Below are positions 25,722-34,568 of a DNA stretch of 64,000 bases, piece by piece (the stretch's first letter is position 1; the number at the start of each line of letters is the position of its first letter). Under the pieces are notes generated by a model. It worked only from the letters and a program-made list of their open reading frames with translations. It searched no databases and was not told the origin of the DNA. A program made the translations under genes and the position numbers. This DNA comes from Soonwooa sp032078105 (GTDB lineage Bacteria > Bacteroidota > Bacteroidia > Flavobacteriales > Weeksellaceae), in NCBI GenBank assembly GCA_046269235.1, contig JBJZOS010000001.1, positions 372,001 through 436,000 of the forward strand. Direction: 5' to 3'.

Positions 25722-26258
25722 ATGTCAACATTAGAAAACAAAAAAATTGCAGTATTATCTGCGGACGGATATGAGCAAAGTGAATTGGAACACCCTGTTG
25801 AAGCTTTAAAAAATGCGGGTGGAAACGTAGAAATAATATCACTTAAAAGTGGCGAAATAAAAGGGATGGTACACTTCGAGTGGAGCAATTCGGTAAAAGT
25901 TGATAAAACGGTTTCCGAGGCAAAAGCTTCCGATTACGACGCGTTACTTTTACCAGGTGGCGTTTTTAATCCTGATGCAGTGCGCGTTGATGAAAATGCG
26001 TTAAAATTTGTGAAAGATTTTTTCGACCAAAATAAACCAGTGGCAGCCATTTGCCACGGACCGCAAACATTAATCAACGCAGACGTGGTTTCTGGTAAGA
26101 AAATGACTTCAGTAGAAGCTATTTCCAAAGATTTGAAAAATGCCGGTGCAAACTGGGTCGATGAAGAAGTTGTAACAGACGGAAATCTTACCACAAGCAG
26201 AACGCCAGATGATTTACCTGCCTTTAGCGAAAGAATTGTGCAGGAATTCGCAAAATAA
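25722..26258 (+). CDS. DJ-1/PfpI family protein (type 1 glutamine amidotransferase-like)
   Basis: A 178-residue protein of the DJ-1/PfpI superfamily. It has KKIAVLSADGYEQSELEHPV at the N-terminus, YDALLLPGGVFNPDAVR, and the nucleophile elbow PVAAICHGPQTLI with the reactive Cys (about residue 112). Family members act as intracellular peptidases, glyoxalases or deglycases; the length and sequence are like the YfkM/PfpI stress-protein branch. It is intact and has its own terminator, although both neighbours are remnants. Confidence 0.93.
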   Translation: MSTLENKKIAVLSADGYEQSELEHPVEALKNAGGNVEIISLKSGEIKGMVHFEWSNSVKVDKTVSEAKASDYDALLLPGGVFNPDAVRVDENALKFVKDFFDQNKPVAAICHGPQTLINADVVSGKKMTSVEAISKDLKNAGANWVDEEVVTDGNLTTSRTPDDLPAFSERIVQEFAK

Positions 26259-26273
26259 AACATAAAGCAAAGC

Positions 26274-26309
26274 TTTGTCAAAGTCATTTTTGGCAAAGTT
26301 TTTTTTTTA
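26274..26309 (+). terminator. Terminator after the DJ-1 gene
   Basis: CTTTGTCAAA / TTTGGCAAAG pairs over 10 bp (one G-U) with a short loop and a T-run. Confidence 0.75.
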
Positions 26310-26385
26310 AGGTGAAGGTCTCGAAAGCCGGAAAGAGTAGTTGACGACCCTTGTAGATTACTTCTCAATAATTTGCAGTTCACAA

Positions 26386-26881
26386 CTAAATAAAAGGCCG
26401 ATCAATAGTGATATTAATATCGTACTTTTTTTTGAATTCGAATATTATACCCAATGAGGATAAGGGATTACCAGTTTTGTTAAGTAGTATCGCTGGAACG
26501 CCATCGCTGCCATCAGGAGAAATGGTCTGACCATTGGTGGTGACGAAAACGGTATTATCTTCATTTCGTTTGCAATTCAAAGTGCATAATCCTGTCATTG
26601 CCTGACCTTATTTCGATATTATATTGTGTAAAGATTTGATATCCCATTGAGAAGCATTAATTGAATAGAAGCCAACAGGAAGGTTAAGCCTAAAAGTCCC
26701 CGTACTGTCAGTAAGCGTAGCAAACAAAGTTCCGTCCACTTTAATGCTAATCCCCATAAGTCATCCGTAGGTGTCCATATTTTCCACTTTACCGATAACA
26801 TTCCTTATTTTTTGAACAGTAACAAGTGTTGATAATAAAAAAAACATTTAAATAGATCAGTACTTTGATATTTTCTTTCAT
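26386..26881 (-). pseudogene. Broken lipoprotein with carboxypeptidase-regulatory-like domain
   Basis: Reading the minus strand from the ATG at 26881: MKENIKVLIYLNVFFIINTC looks like a lipoprotein signal. After a frame change comes NVIGKVENMDTYG, a stop, then LMGISIKVDGTLFATLTDST and GTFRLNLPVGFYSINAS, a beta-sandwich of the CarboxypepD_reg-like type common at the start of Bacteroidota outer-membrane proteins. A further stop at 26608-26610 precedes the last piece, which runs in the same frame to 26386. At least one frameshift and two stops inactivate it. The parent function is unknown. Confidence 0.6.
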
Positions 26882-27093
26882 TAAGTCTTGTTTAAAAAAC
26901 AAAGGAAGAGTTTTTATATCTTTGAATGAATTTTAATAGACCAATCTTTCAGTTTTTAACATCAAGATGCTTTTTTGAATCGTGAATTATCCGGAGCTTC
27001 TTCATCTCACAAAACAATATACTCACTCATAAAATCAGTGGGTTTGTCGATAAATTTTGCAATATATTCAGAGAAAATGGAATTTAGCAGCCA
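26882..27093. promoter_or_regulatory. Upstream region of the LytS-type kinase
   Basis: TATCTTTG at 26917-26924 fits the TAnnTTTG box on the plus strand, about 170 bases before the kinase ATG, which would leave a long 5' leader. No further structure is clear. Confidence 0.35.
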
Positions 27094-28167
27094 ATGAAAA
27101 TCATAACACGAAATCAAAATACAGTTACAACCTTAGTGGGCGTAACCCTCTTGGCGGTATTACTGTTTCTTATGATTCCGCATTCTTATGGAAGAGTATT
27201 ACCTTTTGTGTATTGGGTCAATCAATTTCTATTTTTCATTTTGATGCTGGGTCTTACTTACTTCAATACAAAATGGTTAGCTCCCAGATTACTTTTCCAA
27301 AGAAAATATTTTCAATACTATCTCACTTTACTTCTTTCTTGTGTATTGGTTATCATAGTTGTCAGTAAGCTCGATGAGCTACTCAATGTTTCAGAGGAAA
27401 TCAGAAGAACGGCTGGCTTGCATAATGCCCTACAAAAAGAAGGACATGGCAAGCTTTCCGTATATTTCTATATTTTCTTGATTGAAGTATTGGTGCTTGG
27501 TGTCAATATTATTGGCATATTGATTAAAAAATGGCAAGATGAAAAGAATAAACGCCTACAAGTAGAAAAAGACAAGATAGAAATGGAACTTTCGTTCTTA
27601 AAATCACAAATTAATCCACATTTCTTTTTTAATAGTCTCAATACGGTAAATGCATTAACCTATACAGATGTTGCCCTATCTAGAAGTGCGCTAAAAAAAT
27701 TAGGGAAAATAATGCGGCACGTTTTATACCATACATTCAATGAATCTTCTACAATTGCGTCAGAAATAGAATTTATTACCAATTACCTGGAATTGATGAA
27801 AATGCGATCTGCGCACAAGGTTTCCATTGATTTTTCGGTGAATATTGTCTCTCCTGGTCAAAAAATAGCTTCGATGCTGTTTTTGCCCTTTATAGAAAAT
27901 GCATTCAAATATGGTGTCAGCACACAGGCACATAGTCCTATTACCATTAGGATTACAGAAAAAGATCAATCATTGGTGTTCTATACTAAGAATAAAGTTT
28001 TTGAAAGAACTGTAAATGATAAGTTAGATGACGATCAAAATCACGGAATTGGAATACAGAATACGGAAAGACGACTGGAGCTAATTTATCCTGGCAGATA
28101 TTCCTTGGCGATAAATAAGGTTGATGGCTTTGAGGTTCAACTTAAAATTGATTTAGATGAAAATTAG
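27094..28167 (+). CDS. LytS/YehU-type sensor histidine kinase
   Basis: A 357-residue kinase with four predicted membrane helices (about residues 13-29, 38-56, 73-91 and 122-145), a coiled-coil linker and the His_kinase domain of the LytS family: FLKSQINPHFFFNSLNTVNA with the phospho-accepting His near residue 176. The catalytic part has MLFLPFIENAFKYGVS (N box) and HGIGIQNTERRLELIYP (G box). No separate sensor domain is present, so the signal is probably read in the membrane. It overlaps the LytTR regulator gene by 11 bases; the two form one two-component pair. Confidence 0.93.
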   Translation: MKIITRNQNTVTTLVGVTLLAVLLFLMIPHSYGRVLPFVYWVNQFLFFILMLGLTYFNTKWLAPRLLFQRKYFQYYLTLLLSCVLVIIVVSKLDELLNVSEEIRRTAGLHNALQKEGHGKLSVYFYIFLIEVLVLGVNIIGILIKKWQDEKNKRLQVEKDKIEMELSFLKSQINPHFFFNSLNTVNALTYTDVALSRSALKKLGKIMRHVLYHTFNESSTIASEIEFITNYLELMKMRSAHKVSIDFSVNIVSPGQKIASMLFLPFIENAFKYGVSTQAHSPITIRITEKDQSLVFYTKNKVFERTVNDKLDDDQNHGIGIQNTERRLELIYPGRYSLAINKVDGFEVQLKIDLDEN

Positions 28168-28891
28168 ATGTATAACCGTAGATGACGAGCCATTGGCATT
28201 GAATATGATCAGCTCCTTTGTCAGACAAACACCTTTTCTGGAACTTGTTGCTGAATTTGATAATGCGATTGATGCCCTTAATTATATTCAATCCAATCCT
28301 GTTCAATTGCTGCTGCTCGACATTCAAATGGCAGACCTTACCGGTATGGAACTAGCCAGGGTTTTGGCAGCAGATGCCAGTAAGCATAAACCCTTTATTA
28401 TCTTTACGACAGCTTACAGTGAATTTGCATTAGAGGGATATCGTGTGGATGCTATTGATTACGTACTTAAACCATTTGATTATGAAGATTTTATCACTTC
28501 AATTTCAAGAGTAAGAAAACGAATCGAACAAGTAAACGAGTCTCCTGATATTGTACCATATGATAACCAACAATTTATATTTATAAAAGTTGATTCGCAG
28601 GTTATCCGATTGGAAATCAATAGTATTTTATATATTGAGGGACTTAAAGATTATATCAGAATTCATCTGGTCAATGGTGCTAAACCTATGCTTTCGTTAA
28701 TGAGTTTAAAAAAGCTGGAAGAGAAACTCACCAAAAGCGGATTTCTCCGAATTCACCGTTCCTATATTATTTCTTTTGCCCGTGTGGATGCACTTTTAAA
28801 AAACAGCGTTAAAATCGGGGATAAAATAATCCCGGTAGGTGCTACCTATAAAGATGAATATGACCAATTTGTGGACCAATGGATTAAGTAA
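28157..28891 (+). CDS. LytTR family response regulator
   Basis: The 244 residues hold a receiver domain (acidic pocket DDEPLALN at residues 9-16, phospho-acceptor in LLLLDIQMADLTG at Asp55, switch Thr in IIFTTAYSE, Lys in DYVLKPFDYEDF) and a C-terminal LytTR DNA-binding domain (FIKVDSQVIRLEINSILYIE, then FLRIHRSYIISFARVDAL). It is translated from an ORF overlapping the kinase gene. The next gene downstream, a TonB-type receptor, has an inverted repeat in its upstream region and is a natural candidate target; that is inference. Confidence 0.94.
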   Translation: MKIRCITVDDEPLALNMISSFVRQTPFLELVAEFDNAIDALNYIQSNPVQLLLLDIQMADLTGMELARVLAADASKHKPFIIFTTAYSEFALEGYRVDAIDYVLKPFDYEDFITSISRVRKRIEQVNESPDIVPYDNQQFIFIKVDSQVIRLEINSILYIEGLKDYIRIHLVNGAKPMLSLMSLKKLEEKLTKSGFLRIHRSYIISFARVDALLKNSVKIGDKIIPVGATYKDEYDQFVDQWIK

Positions 28892-29222
28892 CCAAAGTCT
28901 GCATTAAAAATCAAAGAAATTAATCAATTTGCTGTCAGGTCTTTATCGGTTTCAGACCTACCTCAACATTTTTTTTCCCCTCAGAATTGTAATAAGTAAA
29001 CTTAGTTCTTCCTGTTTTATCTTATTACAAATCCTCCTTGTTATTTGAAGATATCTCTCATTCTTTCATTTACTCAAATTATATAAGGTTTAAAAATACT
29101 AGTTCACGATCAAAAGGGGCTCTTTCGTCTATAATTTTTGTGAGCGAAAACAGGCTTTCGGAAATTTATGGCTTAAAAAATATGTCTCGAGGCTTAGTTT
29201 TCAAAACGAAATTTAGATCAAT
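28892..29222. promoter_or_regulatory. Region between LytTR regulator and receptor: hairpin and long inverted repeat
   Basis: A hairpin AGGTCT / AGACCT (28937-28959) may end the regulator transcript; T-residues follow at about 28969-28976. Further on, TTGTAATAAG (28987-28996) and CTTATTACAA (29021-29030) form a perfect 10-bp inverted repeat with a 24-base spacer. No TAnnTTTG box is clear close to the receptor ATG. Confidence 0.55.
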
Positions 29223-31685
29223 ATGAAATTAAAACAATTTATTACACTAGTTTTATTTACAACTCTGACACATTGTGTATGGGCACAAAGCCCTAAAGCT
29301 ATGATAAAAGGCATCGTGGCAGATTCAATAAGTAAACAAGGAATTTATTATTCTACCATTTCCTTACATCCGATTAATGATGCTAAAAATTTAACCGGTA
29401 CTGTTGCTGATGAGAAAGGAAAGTTTTCTTTGGAGAACTTAGAGCCGGGGACATACAATATTACAATTGGTTTTATAGGCTACATTCCAAAAGTATTTTC
29501 AAACTACACATTAAAACCTGGTGACAACAATTTGGGAACGATAATGATGAGCATCAAAACAAATGTCCTTGATGAAATTGTGATTACCGGCGACCGAACA
29601 ATAATTGAAAACAAAATTGACCGATTGGTTTTCAATGCCGAGCGTGATGTAACTTCTGCAGGTGGCAATGCTACAGATGTTTTGCGTAAAGTCCCGATGC
29701 TTTCAGTGGATATAGACGGCAATGTTTCGATGCGTGGAGATCAAAATGTCAGAATCTTAATCAATGGAAAGCCTTCTGGCATGATGGCTAATAATATGGG
29801 TGATGCACTAAGAATGATTCCGGCAGATCAGATAAAAAGTGTAGAGGTCATTACGAGTCCCTCTGCAAAATATGATGCCGAAGGCACCTCCGGCATTATC
29901 AATATCATCACTAAAAAGAAAGATATCCCTGGTATAAACGGTTCTGTTTCAGGAGGAGTCGGAACCCGACATAATAATGGGAATGTAAGCTTGAACGTGA
30001 GAAAAGGAAAAATTGGCATTGTCGCTAATTTAGGAGGAAATCTAATGTGGCCTCAGACAGTTACCAATGAGTTTGAACAGTACACAGCTTTTGGAGAGCC
30101 GACATTGAAACAATTGGGAAAAAACAGAACCACCCGTACCGGATTACGTGGATCTTTGGGAATAGATTATGACCTAACGGAGAAAGACCTGTTTACAACA
30201 ACTATTTCTGCCAATACTTTCGGAATGAATATGGATGGAAATACTACTTCTCAATATTTCTTACCAAACAATACAGTTTCTACTTTATTATCAAACCGCG
30301 ATCAAGAAACTTCGTTTAATGGTTTTGATTGGTCGGTAGATTATACACGGAAATTTGCAAAACCTAAACAAGAATTAACGTTTTCAGGTCAATTTTCGAG
30401 AAATAATAACAATACAGACTATCTGACTCTTTTTGAAGAAGATACACGCCTCAGTGAAATGGGAGAAAATAGGAGTAAAAATAACGAGTTAACTTTTCAG
30501 GTAGATTATGTACAGCCAATTGGCAAAACGACTCTCGAGTTAGGTGCAAAAAGTATTTTGAGGGATATTACCAGCAAGTCTTTATTAAAAGAGGATTTCA
30601 ATGGAGAATATCAACTGGTTGATAATCGCTCTTATGAGTTTGATTATAACCAGGATGTGATAGCAGGTTATATGACCTATGGTTTTGATTTTGCCAAACA
30701 TTACCAAGTAAAAATCGGAATGCGAATAGAACATACCAAGTTAGATGGAGAATCGGTAGGTGACATCAATGCCTTTAGCAATAATTATACAAATATATTA
30801 CCAAGTGCTGTTCTATCTAGAAAATTAGGCAAATCATCAAGTTTAAAATTAAGTTACAACCAACGTATTCAAAGACCAAGTTTATCTTTTTTGAACCCAT
30901 TTAGAAATACAGCCGATCCTATTATTCAGCAACAGGGAAATCCTGAATTAAAACCCGAACTTTCACATAATATTGAGTTAGGATATTCTACTTTTATAAA
31001 ACGTTCGGTGATCAACCTAGCTGTCTTTTACCGTAAAACAAATGATGTTATTGAAAGCGTCAATGAAATAGACAATACGACAACTCCGGGACAAAATATT
31101 TCGTTAACCACATTTGACAATATCGGAACGAGTGAATCATTCGGCACCAATTTGTTTGTTTCTTTTTCACTTATAAAAAACTTGACTTTGAGAAGCAACA
31201 TCAGCTTGTTTACTTATGAAGCAAAAGGCAATCCGTTTAATACCGGAATCAGCACCGAAACCGATAAAATACATTTTATGTACCGAGCGTTTATAAATGC
31301 TAGTTATAAAGTAGGAGATGGATTTACTGCCGAAACGTTTCTAATGCTGAACTCCGCAAGACGTACTTTTCAAGGAACTTCGCCTTCGTTCAGTATGTGG
31401 ACCATTGGCCTGAAAAAGGAACTTATGAATAAAAAAGCCAGTATGGGGTTGAATATTACAGATCCTTTTACTGAAAACAAGCATTTTAAATCAGAAGTGT
31501 TAACACCAAGCTATACACAAAAAAGCAATATGAAGCTCCCGTTCCGTTCCTTTGGGTTAACCTTTAGTTACAATTTTGGCAAGATGGATTCTAAAAATAA
31601 AACCCCCAAAGAAAGAGGTATTAAAAATGATGATCAGAAACAGGAAGAATCAAATCAGGGTACTCAAATGAATATCGGAAGATAA
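29223..31685 (+). CDS. TonB-dependent receptor-like outer-membrane protein with CarboxypepD_reg domain
   Basis: An 820-residue protein with a signal peptide ending CVWAQ, an N-terminal carboxypeptidase-regulatory-like domain (KAMIKGIVADSISKQGIYYS...GTVADEKGKFSLENLEPG, about residues 25-105), a plug domain (VLRKVPMLSVDIDGNVSMRG, VRILINGKPSG, IKSVEVITSPSAKYDAEGTS) and a large C-terminal barrel of the OMP_b-brl_3 type ending in SYNFGKM plus a charged tail. Such proteins take up large molecules, or take part in signalling, with energy from TonB. The substrate is unknown. The preceding LytS/LytTR pair probably regulates it. Confidence 0.9.
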   Translation: MKLKQFITLVLFTTLTHCVWAQSPKAMIKGIVADSISKQGIYYSTISLHPINDAKNLTGTVADEKGKFSLENLEPGTYNITIGFIGYIPKVFSNYTLKPGDNNLGTIMMSIKTNVLDEIVITGDRTIIENKIDRLVFNAERDVTSAGGNATDVLRKVPMLSVDIDGNVSMRGDQNVRILINGKPSGMMANNMGDALRMIPADQIKSVEVITSPSAKYDAEGTSGIINIITKKKDIPGINGSVSGGVGTRHNNGNVSLNVRKGKIGIVANLGGNLMWPQTVTNEFEQYTAFGEPTLKQLGKNRTTRTGLRGSLGIDYDLTEKDLFTTTISANTFGMNMDGNTTSQYFLPNNTVSTLLSNRDQETSFNGFDWSVDYTRKFAKPKQELTFSGQFSRNNNNTDYLTLFEEDTRLSEMGENRSKNNELTFQVDYVQPIGKTTLELGAKSILRDITSKSLLKEDFNGEYQLVDNRSYEFDYNQDVIAGYMTYGFDFAKHYQVKIGMRIEHTKLDGESVGDINAFSNNYTNILPSAVLSRKLGKSSSLKLSYNQRIQRPSLSFLNPFRNTADPIIQQQGNPELKPELSHNIELGYSTFIKRSVINLAVFYRKTNDVIESVNEIDNTTTPGQNISLTTFDNIGTSESFGTNLFVSFSLIKNLTLRSNISLFTYEAKGNPFNTGISTETDKIHFMYRAFINASYKVGDGFTAETFLMLNSARRTFQGTSPSFSMWTIGLKKELMNKKASMGLNITDPFTENKHFKSEVLTPSYTQKSNMKLPFRSFGLTFSYNFGKMDSKNKTPKERGIKNDDQKQEESNQGTQMNIGR

Positions 31686-31922
31686 ATGATTTTCTTATTC
31701 TATGAATTAACAGAAGACTGCTGACTGAAAACTCAATTAATGCCTGTTGTCTATAAGTAAGATTAAAAAAAATGGCACCCTTATACTTCTAGACAAAAAT
31801 GGCGGTAGGGTGTTTGCTATTTCCCAAAAAGTCGAAATGGACGGAAAAAGTTTTCAAACATCTAAAATCAACCTAGTTGCTCAATGTATTTATCAGTATA
31901 ACAATGGGTTAGGAAATAAAAA
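31686..31922. other. Spacer with weak open frame beside tRNA-Arg
   Basis: An open frame (from about 31747) gives KIKKNGTLILLDKNGGRVFA and further residues, but it runs on through the tRNA gene and resembles nothing I know. I treat the stretch as non-coding. Confidence 0.4.
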
Positions 31923-31959
31923 AAACCGACATAAGAGAGTAAAATCTACAAATGTCGGT
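31923..31959 (-). terminator. Terminator of tRNA-Arg
   Basis: On the minus strand, ACCGACAT / ATGTCGGT forms an 8-bp stem and is followed by a T-run, directly after the tRNA 3' end. Confidence 0.8.
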
Positions 31960-31963
31960 CTTG

Positions 31964-32037
31964 TGACCTCGATAGGATTCAAACCTATAACCTTCTGAGC
32001 CGTAATCAGATGCGCTATTCAGTTGCGCCACGAGGCC
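31964..32037 (-). tRNA. tRNA-Arg (anticodon ACG)
   Basis: The minus strand folds as a complete cloverleaf of 74 bases without encoded CCA: acceptor stem GGCCTCG / CGAGGTC with discriminator A; D arm GCGC...GCGC; anticodon stem TCTGA / TCAGA around the loop TTACGGC, anticodon ACG (read as ICG); T arm ATAGG TTTGAAT CCTAT. It decodes CGN arginine codons. Its 3' end points toward the accessory region at lower coordinates. Confidence 0.95.
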
Positions 32038-32096
32038 GTTGTTACCTTGTTTCGTAAGGGTTTGCAAATATAATACTTTTTTCTTTACTTTGAAAT

Positions 32097-33143
32097 ATGA
32101 AAGCACTTTTTTTTATTTTATTTTCATTTTTCTTTTTGACATCCTGTAAGAAAAAAGAAATTTCAACTGATGAAAACGCTGTAATTATTTCAGAACGTTT
32201 AAGTTACAAGAATGACGGAAAGCAGTTTGCAATGAAGTCAGGAAGATTCGAAAATTCTTTTACTTCCTCAAAATTGGGCTTCAAAAAAGTGGTTTTGCTC
32301 AATTCTTCGCTGTTGGGCTTCTTTACAGAGCTTAATTTGGTAGACAGAATTGTTGGACTTTCTAGTCCAGAGTATGTTTTTGACGAAAATATTAGAAAAG
32401 ATATAGCTTCCAATAAAATTGCAAATATTGGTAACGAACAAAAATACGATGTCGAAAGAATTCTTTCTTTAAAACCAGAAGCGATTTTTACAAACTATGT
32501 CCCGAGTTTTGAAAATACATACGAGATTTTAAGAAAAGCCAATATCCAAATTGTTTTTCTTGACGAATATTTGGAAACAACGCCACTTAACAAATCAAAA
32601 TATCTTTTGTTATTCGGGGAACTATTCGGTGTTAAAGATTTGGCACAGCAGAAATACAGATCGATTGAAACAGCGTATCAAAATCTGCAACAACTTGCAT
32701 CAACAAGTGCTGAAAAACCTGTGGTTTTATGTAACGAAATGTACGGCAGTCAATGGTTTTTACCAGGCGGAAAATCTGCAGCAGCTCATTATTTTCGAGA
32801 TGCGAATGCCAATTATATATTAGCAGAAAATACGCAGATTAATGCGATTCCACTTAGTTTTGAAGAAGTTTACAAAAAATCTGAAAATGCAAAATATTGG
32901 GTAAATATTGGGTCTTACCAAAGTAAAAAAGCAATGTTAAATATCAACGCCAATTATGCTAAAATGAAGGTGTTCCAAAACGGAAAATTATACATGATAA
33001 ACAATCGCGAAGTTGGCATGGCTAACGATTATTTCCAAAGTGGTGCTGTGCGTGCGGATTTGGTTTTGAAAGATTATATCAAAATTTTTCATCCAGCATT
33101 ATTTCCTGACGAGAATCTTTATTATCTTAAAGAATTGAAATAA
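32097..33143 (+). CDS. Periplasmic iron-complex/cobalamin-type ABC binding lipoprotein
   Basis: A 348-residue protein with a lipoprotein signal (FFLTSCKKKE, acylated Cys about residue 17) and the helical-backbone metal receptor fold (BtuF/FhuD family): KVVLLNSSLLGFFTELNLVD, IVGLSSPEYVFDE, IGNEQKYDVERILSLKPEAI and IQIVFLDEYLETTPL. It should bind a siderophore, haem or cobamide in the periplasm for an ABC importer, but no permease or ATPase gene is in the window. The CPBP protease gene starts two bases after its stop codon, so they share a transcript. Confidence 0.88.
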   Translation: MKALFFILFSFFFLTSCKKKEISTDENAVIISERLSYKNDGKQFAMKSGRFENSFTSSKLGFKKVVLLNSSLLGFFTELNLVDRIVGLSSPEYVFDENIRKDIASNKIANIGNEQKYDVERILSLKPEAIFTNYVPSFENTYEILRKANIQIVFLDEYLETTPLNKSKYLLLFGELFGVKDLAQQKYRSIETAYQNLQQLASTSAEKPVVLCNEMYGSQWFLPGGKSAAAHYFRDANANYILAENTQINAIPLSFEEVYKKSENAKYWVNIGSYQSKKAMLNINANYAKMKVFQNGKLYMINNREVGMANDYFQSGAVRADLVLKDYIKIFHPALFPDENLYYLKELK

Positions 33144-33145
33144 CG

Positions 33146-33970
33146 ATGAAGTCCACAGTTCAACCTCTTAATTTTTTCTCCGCATTTATGCTGTTTCTCG
33201 GTCTTATGGCTGGGCAAACAATTATTGCATTTGGGGCCGCTTTATGCCTATACGTGTTTCATATCGACTATGCGGCATCGCCAGTATTTATGATTGTTGG
33301 TTATATTGTCAGCATGGCTTTCCCAGTTTTGTTTTATTATTTATTTATTCTAAAACCTCACAAGCTAAAACTACAATTTGATTTTAAAAAGAATTCTTTT
33401 TTAGTGTACTTGTTGGCATTCCCATGTATGTTTGGGATGATGTTGATGGCAGAATCTTTGGTGACTTTGGTCCCAACAAGCGGCTATTTCTTCGGTGATT
33501 TGTATAAAAGTTTTTCCAATCAAATGTCAGCTTTGGCGATGGATAATGTCACGATGATTTTGTTGACGGTGATTTTGGCGCCACTTTTAGAAGAATTTTT
33601 ATTCCGAGGTTTAATTCAAAAATCAATTATCAAAACAGGATTAAATCCTAAAATAAGCATTTTGATTTCGGCATTTATTTTTGGGGCTTTTCATGTGTAT
33701 CCATGGCAGTTTGTCGGCGCATTTTTGTTAGGTTTGGTTTTAGGACTCGTTTACGAAAAAACAAAATCTCTAGTATTACCAATACTTTTACACGCTTTCA
33801 ATAATTTGATTTCGGCTGTAATCATGATAGAACATGGTCCAGATACAACGCAAGGCATTCTTCCAATGGAGCCCATCTACAGTTTTTTGATTGGTGTAGG
33901 GATTTTTAACATATTTATGTTGGCGTTTACTTTCTATTTTCGAAGAAAAGCTAGTATCTTTGAAGGATAA
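33146..33970 (+). CDS. CPBP family intramembrane metalloprotease
   Basis: A 274-residue membrane protein of about eight helices with the three CPBP (Rce1-like) motifs: LLEEFLFRGLIQ (EExxxR), FGAFHVYPW (FxxxH) and LLHAFNN (HxxxN). In eukaryotes the family trims prenylated proteins; bacterial members have roles in peptide maturation, immunity or unknown processes. It follows the binding-protein gene by 2 bases and is followed by rdgB after 10 bases. A functional link to either neighbour is not evident. Confidence 0.92.
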   Translation: MKSTVQPLNFFSAFMLFLGLMAGQTIIAFGAALCLYVFHIDYAASPVFMIVGYIVSMAFPVLFYYLFILKPHKLKLQFDFKKNSFLVYLLAFPCMFGMMLMAESLVTLVPTSGYFFGDLYKSFSNQMSALAMDNVTMILLTVILAPLLEEFLFRGLIQKSIIKTGLNPKISILISAFIFGAFHVYPWQFVGAFLLGLVLGLVYEKTKSLVLPILLHAFNNLISAVIMIEHGPDTTQGILPMEPIYSFLIGVGIFNIFMLAFTFYFRRKASIFEG

Positions 33971-33980
33971 ATTATGCTCG

Positions 33981-34559
33981 ATGGAAATTTTGGTTGCGAC
34001 ACACAATCTTCACAAAAAAGAAGAAATTCAACAGATTTTAGGTGCCGATTATTTTGTTTTAAGTTTAACAGATTATGACATTATTGAAGAAATTGTTGAA
34101 GATGGACATTCTTTCGCAGAAAATGCTTTAATAAAGGCTAAATATTGTTTCGAAAAGACAGGGAAGCCAAGTCTTGGTGATGATAGCGGATTGGTTGTAG
34201 AAGCTCTAGATGGCCGTCCAGGCATTTATTCTGCACGTTATGCCGGAGATCACGATTTCAAAAAGAATATCGAAAAAGTTCTTGATGAAATGAAGGACGA
34301 GACTAATCGTCGTGCTTATTTTATTACCGTTTTATGTTTGGTAGACGCTTCTGGAGAGCATTATTTCGAAGGTCGTGTTTATGGTAATTTAACAAAAGAA
34401 GTCTTTGGAGAAGGTGGTTTCGGTTACGATCCGATTTTTATGCCAGACGATCATAACACAACTTTTGCTGAGATGCCAGTTTCAGAAAAAAATAGAATTT
34501 CGCACAGAAGTAAAGCACTTAAAACATTTTTAGACTATCTTTCAGTAAATCTTTTGTAA
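33981..34559 (+). CDS. rdgB: Non-canonical purine NTP pyrophosphatase (RdgB/HAM1)
   Basis: Removes ITP, dITP and XTP from the nucleotide pool and so prevents their entry into DNA. Residues: MEILVATHNLHKKEEIQQIL at the start (family pattern LVxATxNxxKxxEI), SFAENALIKAKY, SLGDDSGLVVEALDGRPGIYSARYAG (substrate and Mg site), FGEGGFGYDPIFM and ISHRSKALK. The ATG at 33981 gives 193 residues and the family's typical N-terminus. An earlier in-frame ATG at 33960 would overlap the CPBP gene and is less likely. The rnz gene follows by 9 bases. Confidence 0.95.
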   Translation: MEILVATHNLHKKEEIQQILGADYFVLSLTDYDIIEEIVEDGHSFAENALIKAKYCFEKTGKPSLGDDSGLVVEALDGRPGIYSARYAGDHDFKKNIEKVLDEMKDETNRRAYFITVLCLVDASGEHYFEGRVYGNLTKEVFGEGGFGYDPIFMPDDHNTTFAEMPVSEKNRISHRSKALKTFLDYLSVNLL

Positions 34560-34568
34560 AATAAAATT

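Noticed and set aside
29038..29226. Open frame of 62 codons upstream of the TonB-type receptor.
   Set aside because: It has no recognisable motif, starts with no clear signal and overlaps the receptor start; the region is better explained as regulatory.
31747..31998. Open frame of 83 codons between the receptor and tRNA-Arg.
   Set aside because: It runs through the tRNA terminator into the tRNA gene and resembles no family that I know.
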